Source: Phascolarctos cinereus (taxonomy: Eukaryota; Chordata; Mammalia; Diprotodontia; Phascolarctidae). From it: DNA of 64,000 nucleotides. The position numbers were made by a program, and so were the translations under genes. Under the pieces are notes generated by a model. The model was given only the letters and a program-made list of their open reading frames with translations. It searched no databases and had not been told where the DNA came from. Numbering within the stretch: position 1 is the stretch's first letter; every line of letters begins with the position of its first letter. The stretch lies in NCBI RefSeq assembly GCF_002099425.1, contig NW_018343972.1:3055001-3119000 (forward strand), read 5' to 3'. This document shows, piece by piece, positions 42,256 through 53,270 of the stretch.

Positions 42256-43140
42256 TTACCTATCTTGTTTCTTTTGAATAATGTATAACAATATTAAACT
42301 ATACTCCTAGCTTGCATTCCATAGATTCTCAGTGATCCCTATAAGTTAGGTTTCCCCTCTTATTAGGACTGTTAGTTTCTCATATTTGTTGCTCAACTTT
42401 GAGCATTTGTGAAAAGATATTTGAGATAACTCTGCTTACAGGGTAGTCCCAACTCATTGTCTGGTGTGTGTGTGAATATGTGGATCTATTCAATTAGAAC
42501 CTATTGCTGAAATACTGCTTCCTTTCTTGGCCTTGTGTGTTCTATTGACTCCCTTGGCATAATGACATTGACTCTTCAAAAACAATCATATGTTTTTGGA
42601 TAAAATATGTAAAACTTATTCAGCATAAAAGTAATAAGTAATTAAAAGGTCACAATAATCAGAGTGGCTGTTGATCAGTTGTAAGTCTAATACTGCCCAA
42701 AATCCTAGAAGTTCCCTCAGGCATAATATTTCTTGGGGCCAAGTATTCAAAGTGTGTGAAATTTTGTTTAGTTTCCAACAATTTGCCCATTAAGGATATC
42801 CCTTTCCTTAAAACCTAGTTTCCACAAGATGTTCAATTCACACTTCTAAAAGGACTGGTTATTAGCTACAAAGGGGAAATTTCTGGAGGAACTGTAATCC
42901 TTGGACTCAAAGCATAGAAGTTGGATTGCTAGAATCTGGTGTGCACTGAAACTCATACCTCTTGGTACTTCCCCCACTCTGGACTGTGACTGTTCATTGG
43001 TGGGGATCAGCCTATTGTGGAACAGGTTAAGTAGAATTGTCCGGTGATCACAGGAAGGAAAGCAAAAAAGGAATGCTACTACTGTCTCCGGCATCCTCTT
43101 CTCCAACTTGGGGTAAGGCTTCTCTTTGATCACTTCATCT
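42256..43140. other. Low-copy DNA, unassigned
   Basis: No repeat I can name. A 100-codon open frame at 42846-43145 (minus) has no recognisable domain and no splice context. Confidence 0.4.
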
Positions 43141-43254
43141 TTCAATCAATCAAAAGTATTTATTAAATACTCTGTGACGAACAAGGCGGGGGTGCAACTT
43201 CTAGAAAAGTGGTGCTAGATAGGCCAATAGCAAGGTATGGCTCAGAAGCAAAGC

Positions 43255-43302
<48 letters not shown>

Positions 43303-43625
43303 TATCATGAATTTATTAAGCACTTAATATGTGCCAAGCACTGTGCCAAGTGCTAAACTGTGGGATACAAAGAAAGGGAAAATAAGATTCTTGACCTCAA
43401 GGAGGTCACATTCTAGGAAAGAAAACAACAAGCAAACAGCTATGTATATACAAAATATCTATGTATTATCTAGTTATCTTTCCATCTAGCTAGTTATCCG
43501 GGTATCTTAAATAGGATGTAAGTCCAGAGGGAAGACATAAGCTAAAGCTGGGGTGGTAGCAGTGAAGGGAGACTTTTGCAGAAATTTGTATTTGAGTTGA
43601 GTCTTGAAGAGAGCTGGGGAAGCCA
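43141..43625 (+). repeat. Family A pieces around a (CAT)n microsatellite
   Basis: A short family A start (caaaagtatttattaaatac) lies at 43145. A (CAT)n tract spans about 43256-43306. Family A then starts afresh (aatttattaagcacttaata, tgtgccaagcactgtgcca) and runs to the agagctggggaagccaa block. Confidence 0.7.
43256..43306 (+). repeat. (CAT)n microsatellite
   Basis: About 15 CAT units ending with one impure unit (cattatcatg). Confidence 0.97.
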
Positions 43626-43629
43626 AAAA

Positions 43630-44640
43630 TAGAAATAAATTAATAAATCATCTTCAGTGAACTAAAAATCACTTCAAACCTTTGCAAATAGTTCATATTC
43701 AATAAAAAGAGATGTCCTCTATTGTCTCAATTTATTGTCAATAGGGTGGTCCATGCTTTGTATTGGGAGATTTTTTTTTCAAGGTCAAAATAAAGGTCTC
43801 ATATTTACTCCTCTTAAGTTGAGTAGGATTTTCCTGATCTTACTCATTATACCACACATTATTTAGTAGCACTAATACCTCTGGGAGAATTATATCATTG
43901 CTGTAGAGTCCCATGCATATACAAGATGTTCTTTTAGTAAATTAATACTACATCTCTAGCTCTTTCTTGATAGGAAGGTGAGGCTTCAAATGTTAGGGAG
44001 TGGAGAAAGGTTAAAGAGAGGAAGATGAGGCTTCAGATATCTATGGAGAGAAGGTTAAGAGAGGGAAATGAAGATGAGGTCTCACTAGGATTCCCTCACA
44101 AGGGAAGGTAAAAAGAGACTGAAAGAATAGTGAGTCCTCAAAGATTGGTTGGATTGGGGATAGAGAGAAATAGAGGAACATGGCACATCAAACTTTAGCA
44201 ATTAGTAGATAAACACTGTAGAAGTAAGAAGGTAAGGAGAAACAGAGAAAGGTTAACATTTCAAACATTTGGGAAAGAGAATCAAGAAGAAGAGATATAA
44301 TTATATATTGTATATAGGTGTACACTGTGTGGGTTTGGTGTGCTGGCATACCCTGGGGAAATTTGATCATCGGTCTTTCCCCTGAGGGAGGCAGTTGAGA
44401 GAAAGTTGAAAGACTAATGATAATACTTGCCCAAGGTATATTAACACACTATGTTATACTTGGTTCAGACTCTATGCATGTCTGCAGTTATATAGTCTGC
44501 TAGACATTCAACAAACATTTCTTAAATGTATGAACATAACAAGAATATCTGTAGCAATCCTTTCGGAATATTCTCCCAACTTGTACTCTTACTTGCGAGT
44601 TAACTCCCTAGAGGGCAGATTCTATTCCCAGATTGTAGGG
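43630..44640. other. Low-copy DNA with an imperfect tandem duplication
   Basis: 43978-44090 carries a roughly 50-60 bp unit twice: aggcttcaaatgttaggg with gaaaggttaaagagagg, then aggcttcagatatctatgg with gaaggttaagagaggg. Otherwise nothing recognised. Confidence 0.45.
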
Positions 44641-44649
44641 TGACCTGGG

Positions 44650-44835
44650 GTTTGTACTCCTAAAACTAATATGTACAAACAAGTTATACTCAAGATGAAT
44701 ATGAAATAATCAACAGAAGGAAGACAATAAAATGAAAAGAGATTGGGGTAGACTTCCTGTAGAGGTGAGGTTTTAGCTGGGAATTGAAGAAAGCTGGGGA
44801 AGCCAGGAGGCAAAGATGAAGAGGAAGAATATTCC
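44650..44835 (+). repeat. Family A internal piece
   Basis: cagaaggaagacaataaaat, agattggggtagacttcctg, gaggttttagctgggaattg and agctggggaagccaggaggc match the middle of family A. Confidence 0.65.
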
Positions 44836-44940
44836 AATCAATCAATCAAGAAACATTTATTAAGCAACCTCTTATATTCCAGACACTGTGTGTGCTAAGT
44901 GCTGGGGACACAAAAAGAGGTAAAAGACTCACTGTGGAAA
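44836..44940 (+). repeat. Family A 5' piece
   Basis: A second, separate family A start (aagaaacatttattaagcaa, gtgctaagtgctggggacac) immediately follows the internal piece, so the two are independent insertions or a rearranged pair. Confidence 0.65.
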
Positions 44941-45149
44941 GGAAATGGTATAAAAAGAGACCTGAATCATCAGGCCGCTGTCTTCAAATTGTCAAAGGCT
45001 TATCATGTTCAAGAGACAGTAGATTTGTTTTTCTGTGTAGTTCTGAAGGGTAGGACTAAGACTGATTAGGAGGAAATTATAGAGAGTAAGATCTCATTTA
45101 CTTATTTAAAAAAAACCCTTTATTATAATTAGAGTAGTCCAAGGTTTGA

Positions 45150-45310
45150 ATGTATTGCCTTGCAAGGTAATGAGTTCCCCAGACCTGGGACTCTTCAAAT
45201 AGAGGCTGGATAATCCAGAAAGGATGTTATAGAAGAGACTCTGACATTCTGTGGAACATCAGATAAGATGGCCTTGAGGTCTTTTCTAATTCTGAGATTC
45301 CATTAAAAAT
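45150..45310 (+). mobile_element. CR1/L3 3' end
   Basis: gactcttcaaatagaggctg, cagataagatggccttgagg, ttttctaattctgagattcc are the CR1/L3 3' UTR and terminal repeat. Confidence 0.7.
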
Positions 45311-46390
45311 GTAATGAAATAGGACAAATAATAGCACCTGTAGTCTCATTATTGTTGCCATCAGGGGAGCAGGAAGGTACTTTACTGGACTCTGAGAAAA
45401 CCTCGAAAGTAGGGGTGAAGACTCTTGGATTACATTAAGCTTGGCATGTGGAAACTAGAGTGGCAGTATTAGTTCTCACTTCAGGTCTCTGCATCTTCAC
45501 ATGCACCCAGTAATGGGCAGAGGAACAATAAAAATGTGTGGAATTGAACTATGTATCAGCAGGTATTTTTGATCTATATAATAGCATATATGAACATAAA
45601 GATAGTTTTATTTACCTTAGTAGATATGAATTCTACTAAGGATTACCACCCTTCATAGGCGGTATGAGCCTGAGAAGTCATTGTTCCTATGTCTGTAGAA
45701 TAGTCACCATTTAGCCAGATTTGCATTGCATTTTATACCTAATGACATATATAACATACTCATTAAAACAAAACAAAACAAACATTTTCAGCCTTTTAGG
45801 CAGTATAAAATGGGAGAAATAACTGAGAATCTTGAGATCTGGATTTTAATCAAAGCACCAAATCTGACTCTTCTAGTAATAAACTAGGTTCCTATAGAAT
45901 AATCCTTAATCTCGCTATATCTCAGTTTCCTTGTTTGTCTAACAGAATATGTTTATCGAATAATTCATACTTGCATCATCTCACAGGGCCACACAGCCTT
46001 TCATACTACTTCAGGGTTTTATGTTCAGTTTGAGTTTGTATCTATTCAAATTTGTTTCCTCCTTTCAGCTTAGCATCCAGACTAGTCAATATAAATTACA
46101 TGATGTTAATAATAATGGTGAAAAGGACAAAGTATTTAAATATAATTAAAAGAAAAGGCAAACAGCAGGATAATACATTAAGCAGCAAAAAAAAAATCAC
46201 AATTAATTATTGCCCAAACAAAATGATGAGTTTTGGTGTCCTTTACAAAGATAATAGATTTGAAAATATTTTGAAAAGTTAAATGTACCATATAACTATA
46301 TAGTTATGCATACTATATAACTATAAAGTATGCAGTTTTGTATTTCCTATAACTCTCAAAACATAGATGTTCAATAAATATTTGTTTATT
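45311..46390. other. AT-rich low-copy DNA
   Basis: Contains a short (AAAAC)n near 45768. Nothing else recognised. The open frame at 46052 is AT-rich noise. Confidence 0.4.
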
Positions 46391-46392
46391 GA

Positions 46393-46690
46393 TTACTGCT
46401 AATAACATTTATTTTGTGCTTGAAGATTTACAAAGCCTCTTTGATTTTCCCCTTACCACAATATATGTTTTGCAGATTTTTAAAGATTATCTTTTGTCTG
46501 TCTGTCATTTCCTGGATATAGAAGGCAACAAACACCATTGTTTTGTGAGGTAGGTGATATAGACATCATTACGCTAATTTTGGAGATGAGGAAATGGAGG
46601 CTCATGGAGAATGGACTTTCTCAGAAAAACATGGCAATATCAGAAAAAGGATTTGAGCTCAGATCATGTTTCCCGGTAAAGTGCTCTTTC
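46393..46690 (-). mobile_element. THER/MIR-type SINE, minus strand
   Basis: gctaataacatttattttgt and gaagatttacaaagcctctt are the tail, followed by atgaggaaatggaggctcat and ggatttgagctcagatcatg from the core, all reversed. An extra stretch near 46480-46540 interrupts it. Confidence 0.55.
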
Positions 46691-46988
46691 CCATGTTCCA
46701 AGAACTCCATATTATAACAATAGCATAGAAAGTTGTTATACATATAATAACTCATATAAAAAGTTACTTTGATTTGGCGTCAAAGGAGGAAAATATTATG
46801 GAATGTTACACTGAATAAAGATACCAATTTTTACTTTTGACAGTGTTACAAAGGACTCAAGTGCAGGTCATAGAATCTTAGAAATGGAAAGGAGCTATGC
46901 ACTTCTCAAGTTCAACTTCCTTCCTTCAGGATACTTTCCACTTTAAAGAGGAAATATTTGCTTTGTTCCCTTCTGTCTTCTTTTCTAG

Positions 46989-47188
46989 GAGAGTTCTTAT
47001 CTGACACGTCTGAGTCTGACAAATTGCTAGAGACTCAAAGGCAGTCAATGTCGGTTGACAGCTCAGATGGGTGGGCCACGATGGCACACACTGAACATTC
47101 TCTAATGTTGGCTGCAATTGGGTCTCCAAGAAAGAGAATAGATCCCTACATGAGAACAGGGAGGAAGGAAAGAGGCTTAGTTACCTAA
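46989..47188 (+). CDS. Candidate terminal coding exon, function unknown
   Basis: A polypyrimidine-rich acceptor (tcccttctgtcttcttttctag) ends at 46988. The exon opens with two bases of a split codon and reads 65 residues to a TAA at 47186-47188, beginning EFLSDTSESDKLLETQ and containing SMSVDSSDGWATMAH and RKRIDPYMRTGRKERG. AATAAA signals follow at 47210 and 47241. Composition is protein-like (Ser/Asp-rich, then basic), has no repeat match I know, and keeps three CpGs in a CpG-poor region. It would be a soluble or cytoplasmic C-terminus. I do not recognise the gene. The short length means chance cannot be excluded. Confidence 0.35.
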
Positions 47189-47265
47189 CCTTGTGGATAA
47201 GCATATTGAAATAAAAGCAGTAAAAGGACAGGCTAGAAGAAATAAAGACACCCTTACTCTAATTC
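47189..47265 (+). promoter_or_regulatory. Candidate 3' UTR with two AATAAA signals
   Basis: AATAAA occurs at 47210-47215 and 47241-47246, 22 and 53 bases after the candidate stop codon. Such signals are common by chance in AT-rich DNA; they matter only with the exon call. Confidence 0.25.
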
Positions 47266-47309
47266 AACAATTTTGTCAAAGCTAGTCCTGAATGTGATTG
47301 CTCCTGAAG

Positions 47310-47430
47310 TTAGTCAGTCAACGAGTACTTATTAAGTGGTTATAATATCCCTGGCACTGTTAAGTGTTGGGATATAAATACAAGCAAAAAGAAAGACAGT
47401 CCTTGCCCTCAGTGAGCTTGATGGGGGAAG
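47310..47430 (+). repeat. Family A 5' piece
   Basis: aacgagtacttattaagtgg, atatccctggcactgttaag, agacagtccttgccctcagt. Confidence 0.6.
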
Positions 47431-47829
47431 ACTTCACATTAAAAGGAACTGAAAAGGCTAAGGGTGGGGAGGGTTGGGGAAGGAGGTACCCTGAAAAGGT
47501 CATGGTGGCAGATCAACTTCCTAAATTCCAGATACTCCTGCTTTGGAAATCCTTCAAGGAAGGAATCTTTTTATATTCCTGGAAAGATGGTGGAGAGGGC
47601 ATTATACTTCATAATCAGTTCTCAACTAATTGAGAGTAGGCCAAGGAAGCAATTGAAATAGAGCCCTATGAATTATTATATAATGGTGAAATAGGGCAAT
47701 CTATTTAAAGTTAAAGAGCAGAAAACATGTATCAATCAGCAAAAAGTTCAACACCTGTCTCAAAGCTTAAATCCAAAGGATATTTCCTACTGACAGAAGG
47801 GAACGTACTATTACAATAAGTTACTATTC
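47431..47829. other. Unassigned, possibly diverged family A
   Basis: A GA-rich start may continue family A; the rest is not recognised. Confidence 0.3.
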
Positions 47830-48007
47830 TTAGAACCCAAATCCAACTCCTGGTTCATCTCCTTAAGAAGGCTTGCAAGGATCCTTTAACAATTGTAGAA
47901 GTTTGTGTTCTCTCCCTCAAATTATCGTGTCAATACTTATTTGTTTACATAATGTGTCGCCCTCCAGTAAAAAGTAAGCTCCTTGGAGAGAAGGGATTGA
48001 CTTTTAT
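47830..48007 (+). mobile_element. L2 3' end, part 1
   Basis: gtgttctctccctcaaatta, tttgtttacataatgtgtcg and agtaaaaagtaagctccttg fit the L2 3' UTR. A SINE is inserted next; part 2 is at 48158-48250. Confidence 0.6.
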
Positions 48008-48157
48008 TTTTATTTATTTTGCCAGGCAATTGGGGTTAAGTGACTTGCCCACAGTCACACAGCTAGTGAGTGTTATGAGTCTGAGGTGGGATTTGAACTC
48101 AGTTCCTCCTGACTTGAGGGCCTGTGCTCTACCCACTGTGCCACCTCACTGCCCTGA
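48008..48157 (-). mobile_element. MAR1-type short SINE, minus strand
   Basis: caattggggttaagtgactt, cagtcacacagctagtgagt, gggatttgaactcagttcct and ctctacccactgtgccacct are the reverse of the SINE. ggattgacttttat on the left and ggattggcttttgc on the right form a target duplication with a few differences. Confidence 0.9.
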
Positions 48158-48250
48158 GGGGATTGGCTTTTGCCAATTTCTTTTTATCCTCAGTGCCTAC
48201 CTAGAAGGTGCTGTGAACATTTTAGGAGCTTTGTACATTTGGGTTACATT
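48158..48250 (+). mobile_element. L2 3' end, part 2
   Basis: cttttgccaatttctttttat, cctcagtgcctacctagaag resume the L2 terminus after the SINE. Confidence 0.5.
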
Positions 48251-48475
48251 GGTGTAGGATCACTGGATTTAGAGGTAGAATGAACTTTAGACTTGACCAC
48301 ACACAATCCTTTCATTTTACAGACAAGGAAATAGAGGTCAATCGAGTGGAAATGGTATGCCCAAACTTTCACAGTCAATAAGTAACGAGTTTAAAATACT
48401 AAGTATCAGAACTAGGATTTGGCCCAGGTCCACTCACTCTGGATGCATTATCCTTTCCACTGTCCGAATAATGCC
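48250..48475 (-). mobile_element. MIR-type SINE with L3-like tail, minus strand
   Basis: aggatcactggatttagagg is the tail; cattttacagacaaggaaat, tttcacagtcaataagtaac and actaggatttggcccaggtc are the core in reverse. Confidence 0.6.
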
Positions 48476-48699
48476 TACTAGAATTGGAACTCCTTCATGA
48501 ATGGTTTTTGGGAGATTTCTCTTTCTTCTTCCACATTCTGCTGCAAGGGGGAGGTATATGTAGGAAACCACATGCGGACACAATAAATCTGGCTGTATAT
48601 TGGGATCCATTTCTAAAGCATGAAAATGTGTTCTTCTTTACTGTGATTTACTATGACCCCAAACGTGGTGATGGAATTCCCTACACTTAATCAGGCTGG

Positions 48700-48885
48700 T
48701 TTTCAGGAGGCAGTCTAAGCACTGATCTTAGAGTCAGAAAATCAGGTTTTGAATCCTAGTTCTGCCATTTACTATGTGTCCAAGCTTGGGCTTGGCCTCT
48801 TGAAACCTTGATTTACTCATCCTCAAAATGAAGGAGTTGAGCTCAATGAAGCCTAGGATCCTTTCCAGCTCTAATCTATTATCCT
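48700..48885 (+). mobile_element. MIR-type SINE with L3-like tail, plus strand
   Basis: cttagagtcagaaaatcagg, agttctgccatttactatgt, ctcatcctcaaaatgaagga, then the tail gatcctttccagctctaatc. Confidence 0.65.
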
Positions 48886-48894
48886 CCAAGGATA

Positions 48895-49500
48895 CACACA
48901 CAGTCCATCAGCTGCTCTCTGCAAAGTCAGCAATGATTTCTTTATTGCTAAATCCAACGACCTTTGTTTAAACCTAATTCTTCTTGACTTCTGTAGAGCA
49001 TTTGATATTATTGAGAACACTTCCTTCTGGATACTGATTTCTCTGGATTTTCATAACATAACTCTCTTGTGTTTTTCTTCTTATCTGTTGAACAATTCTC
49101 TCTCTTCCTTGCTGGTTTATCATCCATGTCTTGTTCCTTCAAGGATATGCTCAAATAACAACTTGTTCAAGGAACATTTCTTAACTCCTCCAGTATCTCT
49201 CCCTCCCCAATCACTGTGTATTTTTGAGGATGGGGGTGGTGTAAGCTATAATCATTTATCTTGAAGAAACTTTAAAAAAGAACCCAGGGTTGCCTTTATG
49301 ACATGATGAAATATTAGAAATAAACTGATATAAAGGGCTCTGTACATAGTAGGCATCTAACAATAATTGTATATGTTGTGTTTTTGTATCTGCTTTATTT
49401 TTCTTATAAGATCAAACTGATCACCATAAAGCCATGGTCTGTATTATTTCTCTATACCTCTCTCATAGTGATTAATATAGATCATTATACATAGTATGCA
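48895..49500 (+). mobile_element. L2 LINE, reverse transcriptase and 3' fragments
   Basis: cagctgctctctgcaaagtc, aatgatttctttattgctaa, tcttcttgacttctgtagag and catttgatattattgagaac match the L2 reverse transcriptase block around FDTVDH. The 3' end is degraded (gtatgcacttaagaaaatct near 49495). Confidence 0.65.
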
Positions 49501-50417
49501 CTTAAGAAAATCTTGATATCTTATAATATTTGTTTAAGTTTAAATACAATTATAAAAATAAATACTATATGTGTGTGGTAGATCTATGGATTGTGATGTA
49601 CCACTGAAGGGAGTACCCACATTAATGAGAAAACAGATATATTAAAATCCATCTCTGAAAAACTCAAAGGCCTTTAATAATATTAATTAAATAAAATAAC
49701 ATGAAATTACATTTATATAATGCTTTAAGGTTTACCAAGTTCTTTCCTCCTAGTTGTCATGAATACATTTTGTTTCATTCTCTAAATTGTTATAAATATT
49801 CCATCCAAATTTTGACAACCTTCACAGATAAAGAAAATCTTGGTATCAAGAGGGACCAATTCTTGCTCAGATTTTTCCATCATTTTAGAATCAATATCGC
49901 AACAATAAAATGAAGATCTCTACATCTTGCCCCCCACACTCACACTTACTGGGAGTATATACAGCTTGGGAAAATTTCTCAGGAACCTTCATTCTTTTTG
50001 CAGGTAATCCAAAGACCCAATGAACACAATGTCCCTCAGCCCTTTGAAGGTGTAGTTACTGGTTCCTAGGGGCATCACAAAGTTCCAAAGCCCTACTAGG
50101 GGCGATTGAGAATTTCCAAAGACACAGGTGACAATATAGTTCTGGAATTTTATCACGTCATGCTCAATATGTTTCTAAAGAGAAACAACCCAGAGAAGAA
50201 GAGGTTTTTTTAAATCTCCAATCAAAGACATCATTTGTAGAAATTAGAGAATGAATTTCCTACATGTGTACCCTTTTTTTTCTGTTCCTCCTCCACAACT
50301 AAGTTTTTCTAGGCTTAGCCCTCTGCCTGTTGTGACCCTGACATCAAGGCAAGAGTAAGCCCTGGTATGACAAATACTGTTAAGTGCTAAAATCTGGATA
50401 AGGTGAATAGTGTACTT
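49501..50417. other. Low-copy DNA with one SINE tail piece
   Basis: 49698-49760 (catttatataatgctttaag, gtttaccaagttctttcctc) looks like the reversed THER SINE tail. The rest is not recognised. Confidence 0.4.
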
Positions 50418-50620
50418 CACTGGTGTCTAACTCACATAGAAACAAAGCCACTAAATCCTATGAAAGGATCCCTGTGGGCTACAAATTGATCGACAAACAC
50501 ATATTAACATTATCTATGTTTAATTGTATTTTTATTTATTTTGTTACATAATTTCCAATTACTTTTTAATTTGCTTCAGTAACACTCAGGAATATTGCAA
50601 CTCTGTATTTGATACATCTG
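50418..50620. mobile_element. hAT-type MITE (cagtggtgtcaaac family)
   Basis: The left end cactggtgtctaactcac, right end tttgatacatctg, and internal atctatgtttaattgtattt identify it. Flanking 8-mers gtgtactt and gtctactt agree at 7 of 8. Confidence 0.82.
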
Positions 50621-50656
50621 GTCTACTTGATAATGGGTATTTATATATTCATTGAA

Positions 50657-50709
50657 TGGTAGCTAGGTGGTAAAACTTGATGCGGCACTGGGCTGGAGTC
50701 AGGAAGAAG
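50657..50709 (+). mobile_element. SINE 5' head fragment
   Basis: gtagctaggtggtaaaactt and gcactgggctggagtcagga are a SINE head, stopping where a MITE begins. The rest of the SINE is not seen directly after the MITE. Confidence 0.6.
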
Positions 50710-50891
50710 CTGCAGTGTCAAACTCTGATGGAAATGGAGGCTGCTAACCTGAGCATAAGAATCCTTAAGGCCCACATATTGACTTAATTTAAAACGTAGT
50801 ATTACCTATGTTTTATTAAATATTTTCCAATTATATTTTAATTTGCTTTAATCTGAATTGCACTCAGGAAACTTTATGTCTGACACCTCTA
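50710..50891. mobile_element. hAT-type MITE (cagtggtgtcaaac family)
   Basis: Left end ctgcagtgtcaaactctg, right end tgtctgacacctcta, internal acctatgttttattaaata. The 8-bp flanks do not match clearly. It lies only 90 bp from another member of the family. Confidence 0.75.
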
Positions 50892-50939
50892 ATCTAGTCC
50901 AACTCTTAATTTTACAATCAAAGTATAATTTAGGGGAAA

Positions 50940-51100
50940 AAGCTCTGGATTTGGAGTCAGAATCCATGAATTCAAATGTTGGATCTGCCACAATGACAAT
51001 TGAAGTGATCTTGGGCAAGTCTCTGGGATTCGGTTTCCTCATCTAAGAAATTATAGGATTATGCTAAATGAACTCTAAGTTTCTATCTGGTGGTCCATAG
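50940..51100 (+). mobile_element. MIR-type SINE, plus strand
   Basis: gctctggatttggagtcaga, gatcttgggcaagtctctgg and ggtttcctcatctaagaaat are the MIR core, with a degraded L3-like tail (gaactctaagtttctatctg). Confidence 0.7.
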
Positions 51101-51117
51101 AAGCTAAAATAATTTCC

Positions 51118-51188
51118 CCAGATATATCTATATCTATAGAGATAGCTACATCTATCTCTATAGATACCTCTATCTATCTCTATATAGC
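51118..51188 (+). repeat. (TATC)n-rich self-complementary tract
   Basis: Units of ATCT and TATAGAG alternate (agatatatctatatctatag, gatagctacatctatctcta), giving local hairpin potential. Confidence 0.85.
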
Positions 51189-51504
51189 AGAGTCTGAACT
51201 CAAACCAAGGTGTTCAGACTCAAGAGCCAGTGTTCATTCTATTGTATCACACTGCCTTTTCTTCTTCCTGCTATCTATATGAGAGGATGTAAATGCCTGT
51301 TTGCAATAAATATTCATTCTAAAGGCAACACAAATTTCATTGAAAGATAAATTCCTTTTGAGTCTAATGCCTGAATTCTTTTATGCATTTTTACGGGTGT
51401 ATATCATGATTCATAAAAGTGCTAAAGTTTCAGAGCTGATGTTAGTTAGTTGGAAGTCATAAGAGACAAGATGGTTCTATGCAGGTACAAAAATGTTACC
51501 TCCT

Positions 51505-51620
51505 AGGATGAGTATTTGGGATCTCTGGTCCTCAGTTTTCCCATATAAAAAATGAAGGGGGTAGTGGATGAAATAATTGAATAGGGCCCTTCAGTGCTAG
51601 ATCCTGGTACTCCTAGGAAA
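51505..51620 (+). mobile_element. MIR 3' half with L3-like tail
   Basis: tctggtcctcagttttccca, then the tail ggcccttcagtgctagatcc. Confidence 0.5.
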
Positions 51621-52050
51621 CTCCCCAATGTTAGCTTCTTACTGTGTTGCATGTTGGGCTTCCACATAAGGGAGGTTGAAGAAAAGTCATGAAGCAGATA
51701 TTTCAACCAAATGGAAGGTGTCAAATTAGCATATGTGCTAAGTCAAAATGCCTTTTAAAAAGCTCCCCCTTTATCCTACAAAAGGAAACATAAGCATGTT
51801 GTCTGGGGAGCCCACCATGAACGATCTGAATTTTAAACAAATCTATTTAAGAATTGTCTCTAGCTAACCAGATTAGTTTTAAGTTGAATAATGAAGCCTC
51901 TAATGCTATTTAATGTAATATGCCTGAAGCCCAACAATTACTCTTCTGAATAGAACTAAACAATTAGAAACAAGATGCATGGCACAGGGTATCAATAGGC
52001 ACAGCTAGAGATGCTTTTTAGGAGAAACTGTGGGACAAAGCTATTTCTTA
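51621..52050. promoter_or_regulatory. Repeat-free AT-rich segment, possible conserved element
   Basis: ctaaccagattagttttaag and tctaatgctatttaatgtaa are AT-rich words of the sort enriched in conserved developmental enhancers. No evidence beyond composition and lack of repeats. Confidence 0.2.
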
Positions 52051-52054
52051 GCAT

Positions 52055-52187
52055 GAAGAGTGCTGGATTTGGAATCAGAGGAGTTAAGTTTCAGATCTGG
52101 CTTTGCAGTTAACTGTCATTATGATGAGGGCTAACCACCTCTCTGGATTTAACCTCCTCATATAAAATGATAGGGGTTGAACTAGAT
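52055..52187 (+). mobile_element. MIR-type SINE with L3-like tail
   Basis: gagtgctggatttggaatca, agatctggctttgcagttaa, and the tail aggggttgaactagatcag, where a hAT MITE is inserted. Confidence 0.65.
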
Positions 52188-52300
52188 CAGGGGTTATGAA
52201 CTTGCAACCTTGAGGCAACATGTGACCCTCTAGGTCCTGAAGTGTGGCTCTTTGACTGAATCCAAACTTCACAAAATAAATCCTTTTATTAAGGGGATAA
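52188..52300. mobile_element. hAT-type MITE, left half (caggggtgggga family)
   Basis: Begins caggggttatgaacttgcaa and matches ctctaggtcctgaagtgtgg, tttgactgaatccaaacttc. Only the first half is clear; the second half of the palindrome is lost. Confidence 0.7.
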
Positions 52301-52679
52301 CATTCTGGGCCTGGATTCTGGAAGACTTTGATTGCAGTCCTACCTTGATATGTACAGACCAGCTGTATGGAATCCAGAAAGTTGTTATTTGTGTTCCTGA
52401 AGCAACTGCCTAGGATTTATCTTCTAAGATTGTTGGCTTGCAAATCTACATTAGTGAAGGGAGTTCCCATACTATAAGTTTCTCAAAATGACAAAATCAT
52501 AGATATTTCAAGTAGTCTATCCAATATAAGACAAACAATCTGTGCCCTCATGTCCCTCTACTTAGAAAAAAAAAAGTAGAACTATCATGGCTCTGGACTC
52601 AACTGCACATCAAAAATCTCCAAAAGAGGTTTCAGGATCTGTCTCTGACATCTCGCAGTATGGTCTTCACACCACAGAT

Positions 52680-52900
52680 TCAATAAATAATAACTCACAT
52701 TATTATTATCATTCTAGTAGTTTGGGTTTCACACTTTCCTCACAATAACCATCTGAGATGGATATTTTTATGCCAAAATTGATTCATTAGAAAGCTCTAA
52801 GCAGAGGCTGGTCCACTTTCAGAGAATGTTGTAGTGGGTATCCTTTTGTGGGTTATGGGTTGGACAAGATATCTTCAAACTCTGAAATTTTGTGATCTAT
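52680..52900. mobile_element. THER SINE tail (minus) followed by CR1/L3 3' end (plus)
   Basis: 52690-52795 carries the reversed THER region (cctcacaataaccatctgag). 52795-52905 carries agcagaggctggtccacttt, gttatgggttggacaagata and attttgtgatctatgattcc, the CR1/L3 3' end. Confidence 0.5.
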
Positions 52901-53270
52901 GATTCCCACCATACAGATTAGCAAGTAGATGTTCAGGGGCTTGCTCAGTGTTCATATAGTTCATATAGTTCAGAATTGTCTAAACAGGGACAGTACTATT
53001 TCAGATTCAACTGCTTTTCCTAGTACACAATTCCTATTATTTAGTATCCATTTATTGGCTTCTTGGATTCTTCTGTTCTATAATGAACTACCCAAACTTT
53101 CCAAAAATTTTCATCGCCCTGAAAATATGTTTGGTTTCCTGCTCAAAAGAAGTTTCTTCTGCTTAGTTTAGAGTAAGACACTTAATTGCTAAAATGGTGA
53201 GCTTCAGTTCCCCTAATTGTCCCTATTTTTGATCCAATGATAGATTACACTCTTACAAAACTGGATCACT

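Noticed and set aside
42846-43145. 100-codon minus-strand frame in repeat-free DNA
   Set aside because: Slightly long for chance but without domain, splice context or codon pattern that I can defend.
43256-43306. CRISPR-like direct repeats
   Set aside because: Simple trinucleotide microsatellite, no spacers; the window is mammalian.
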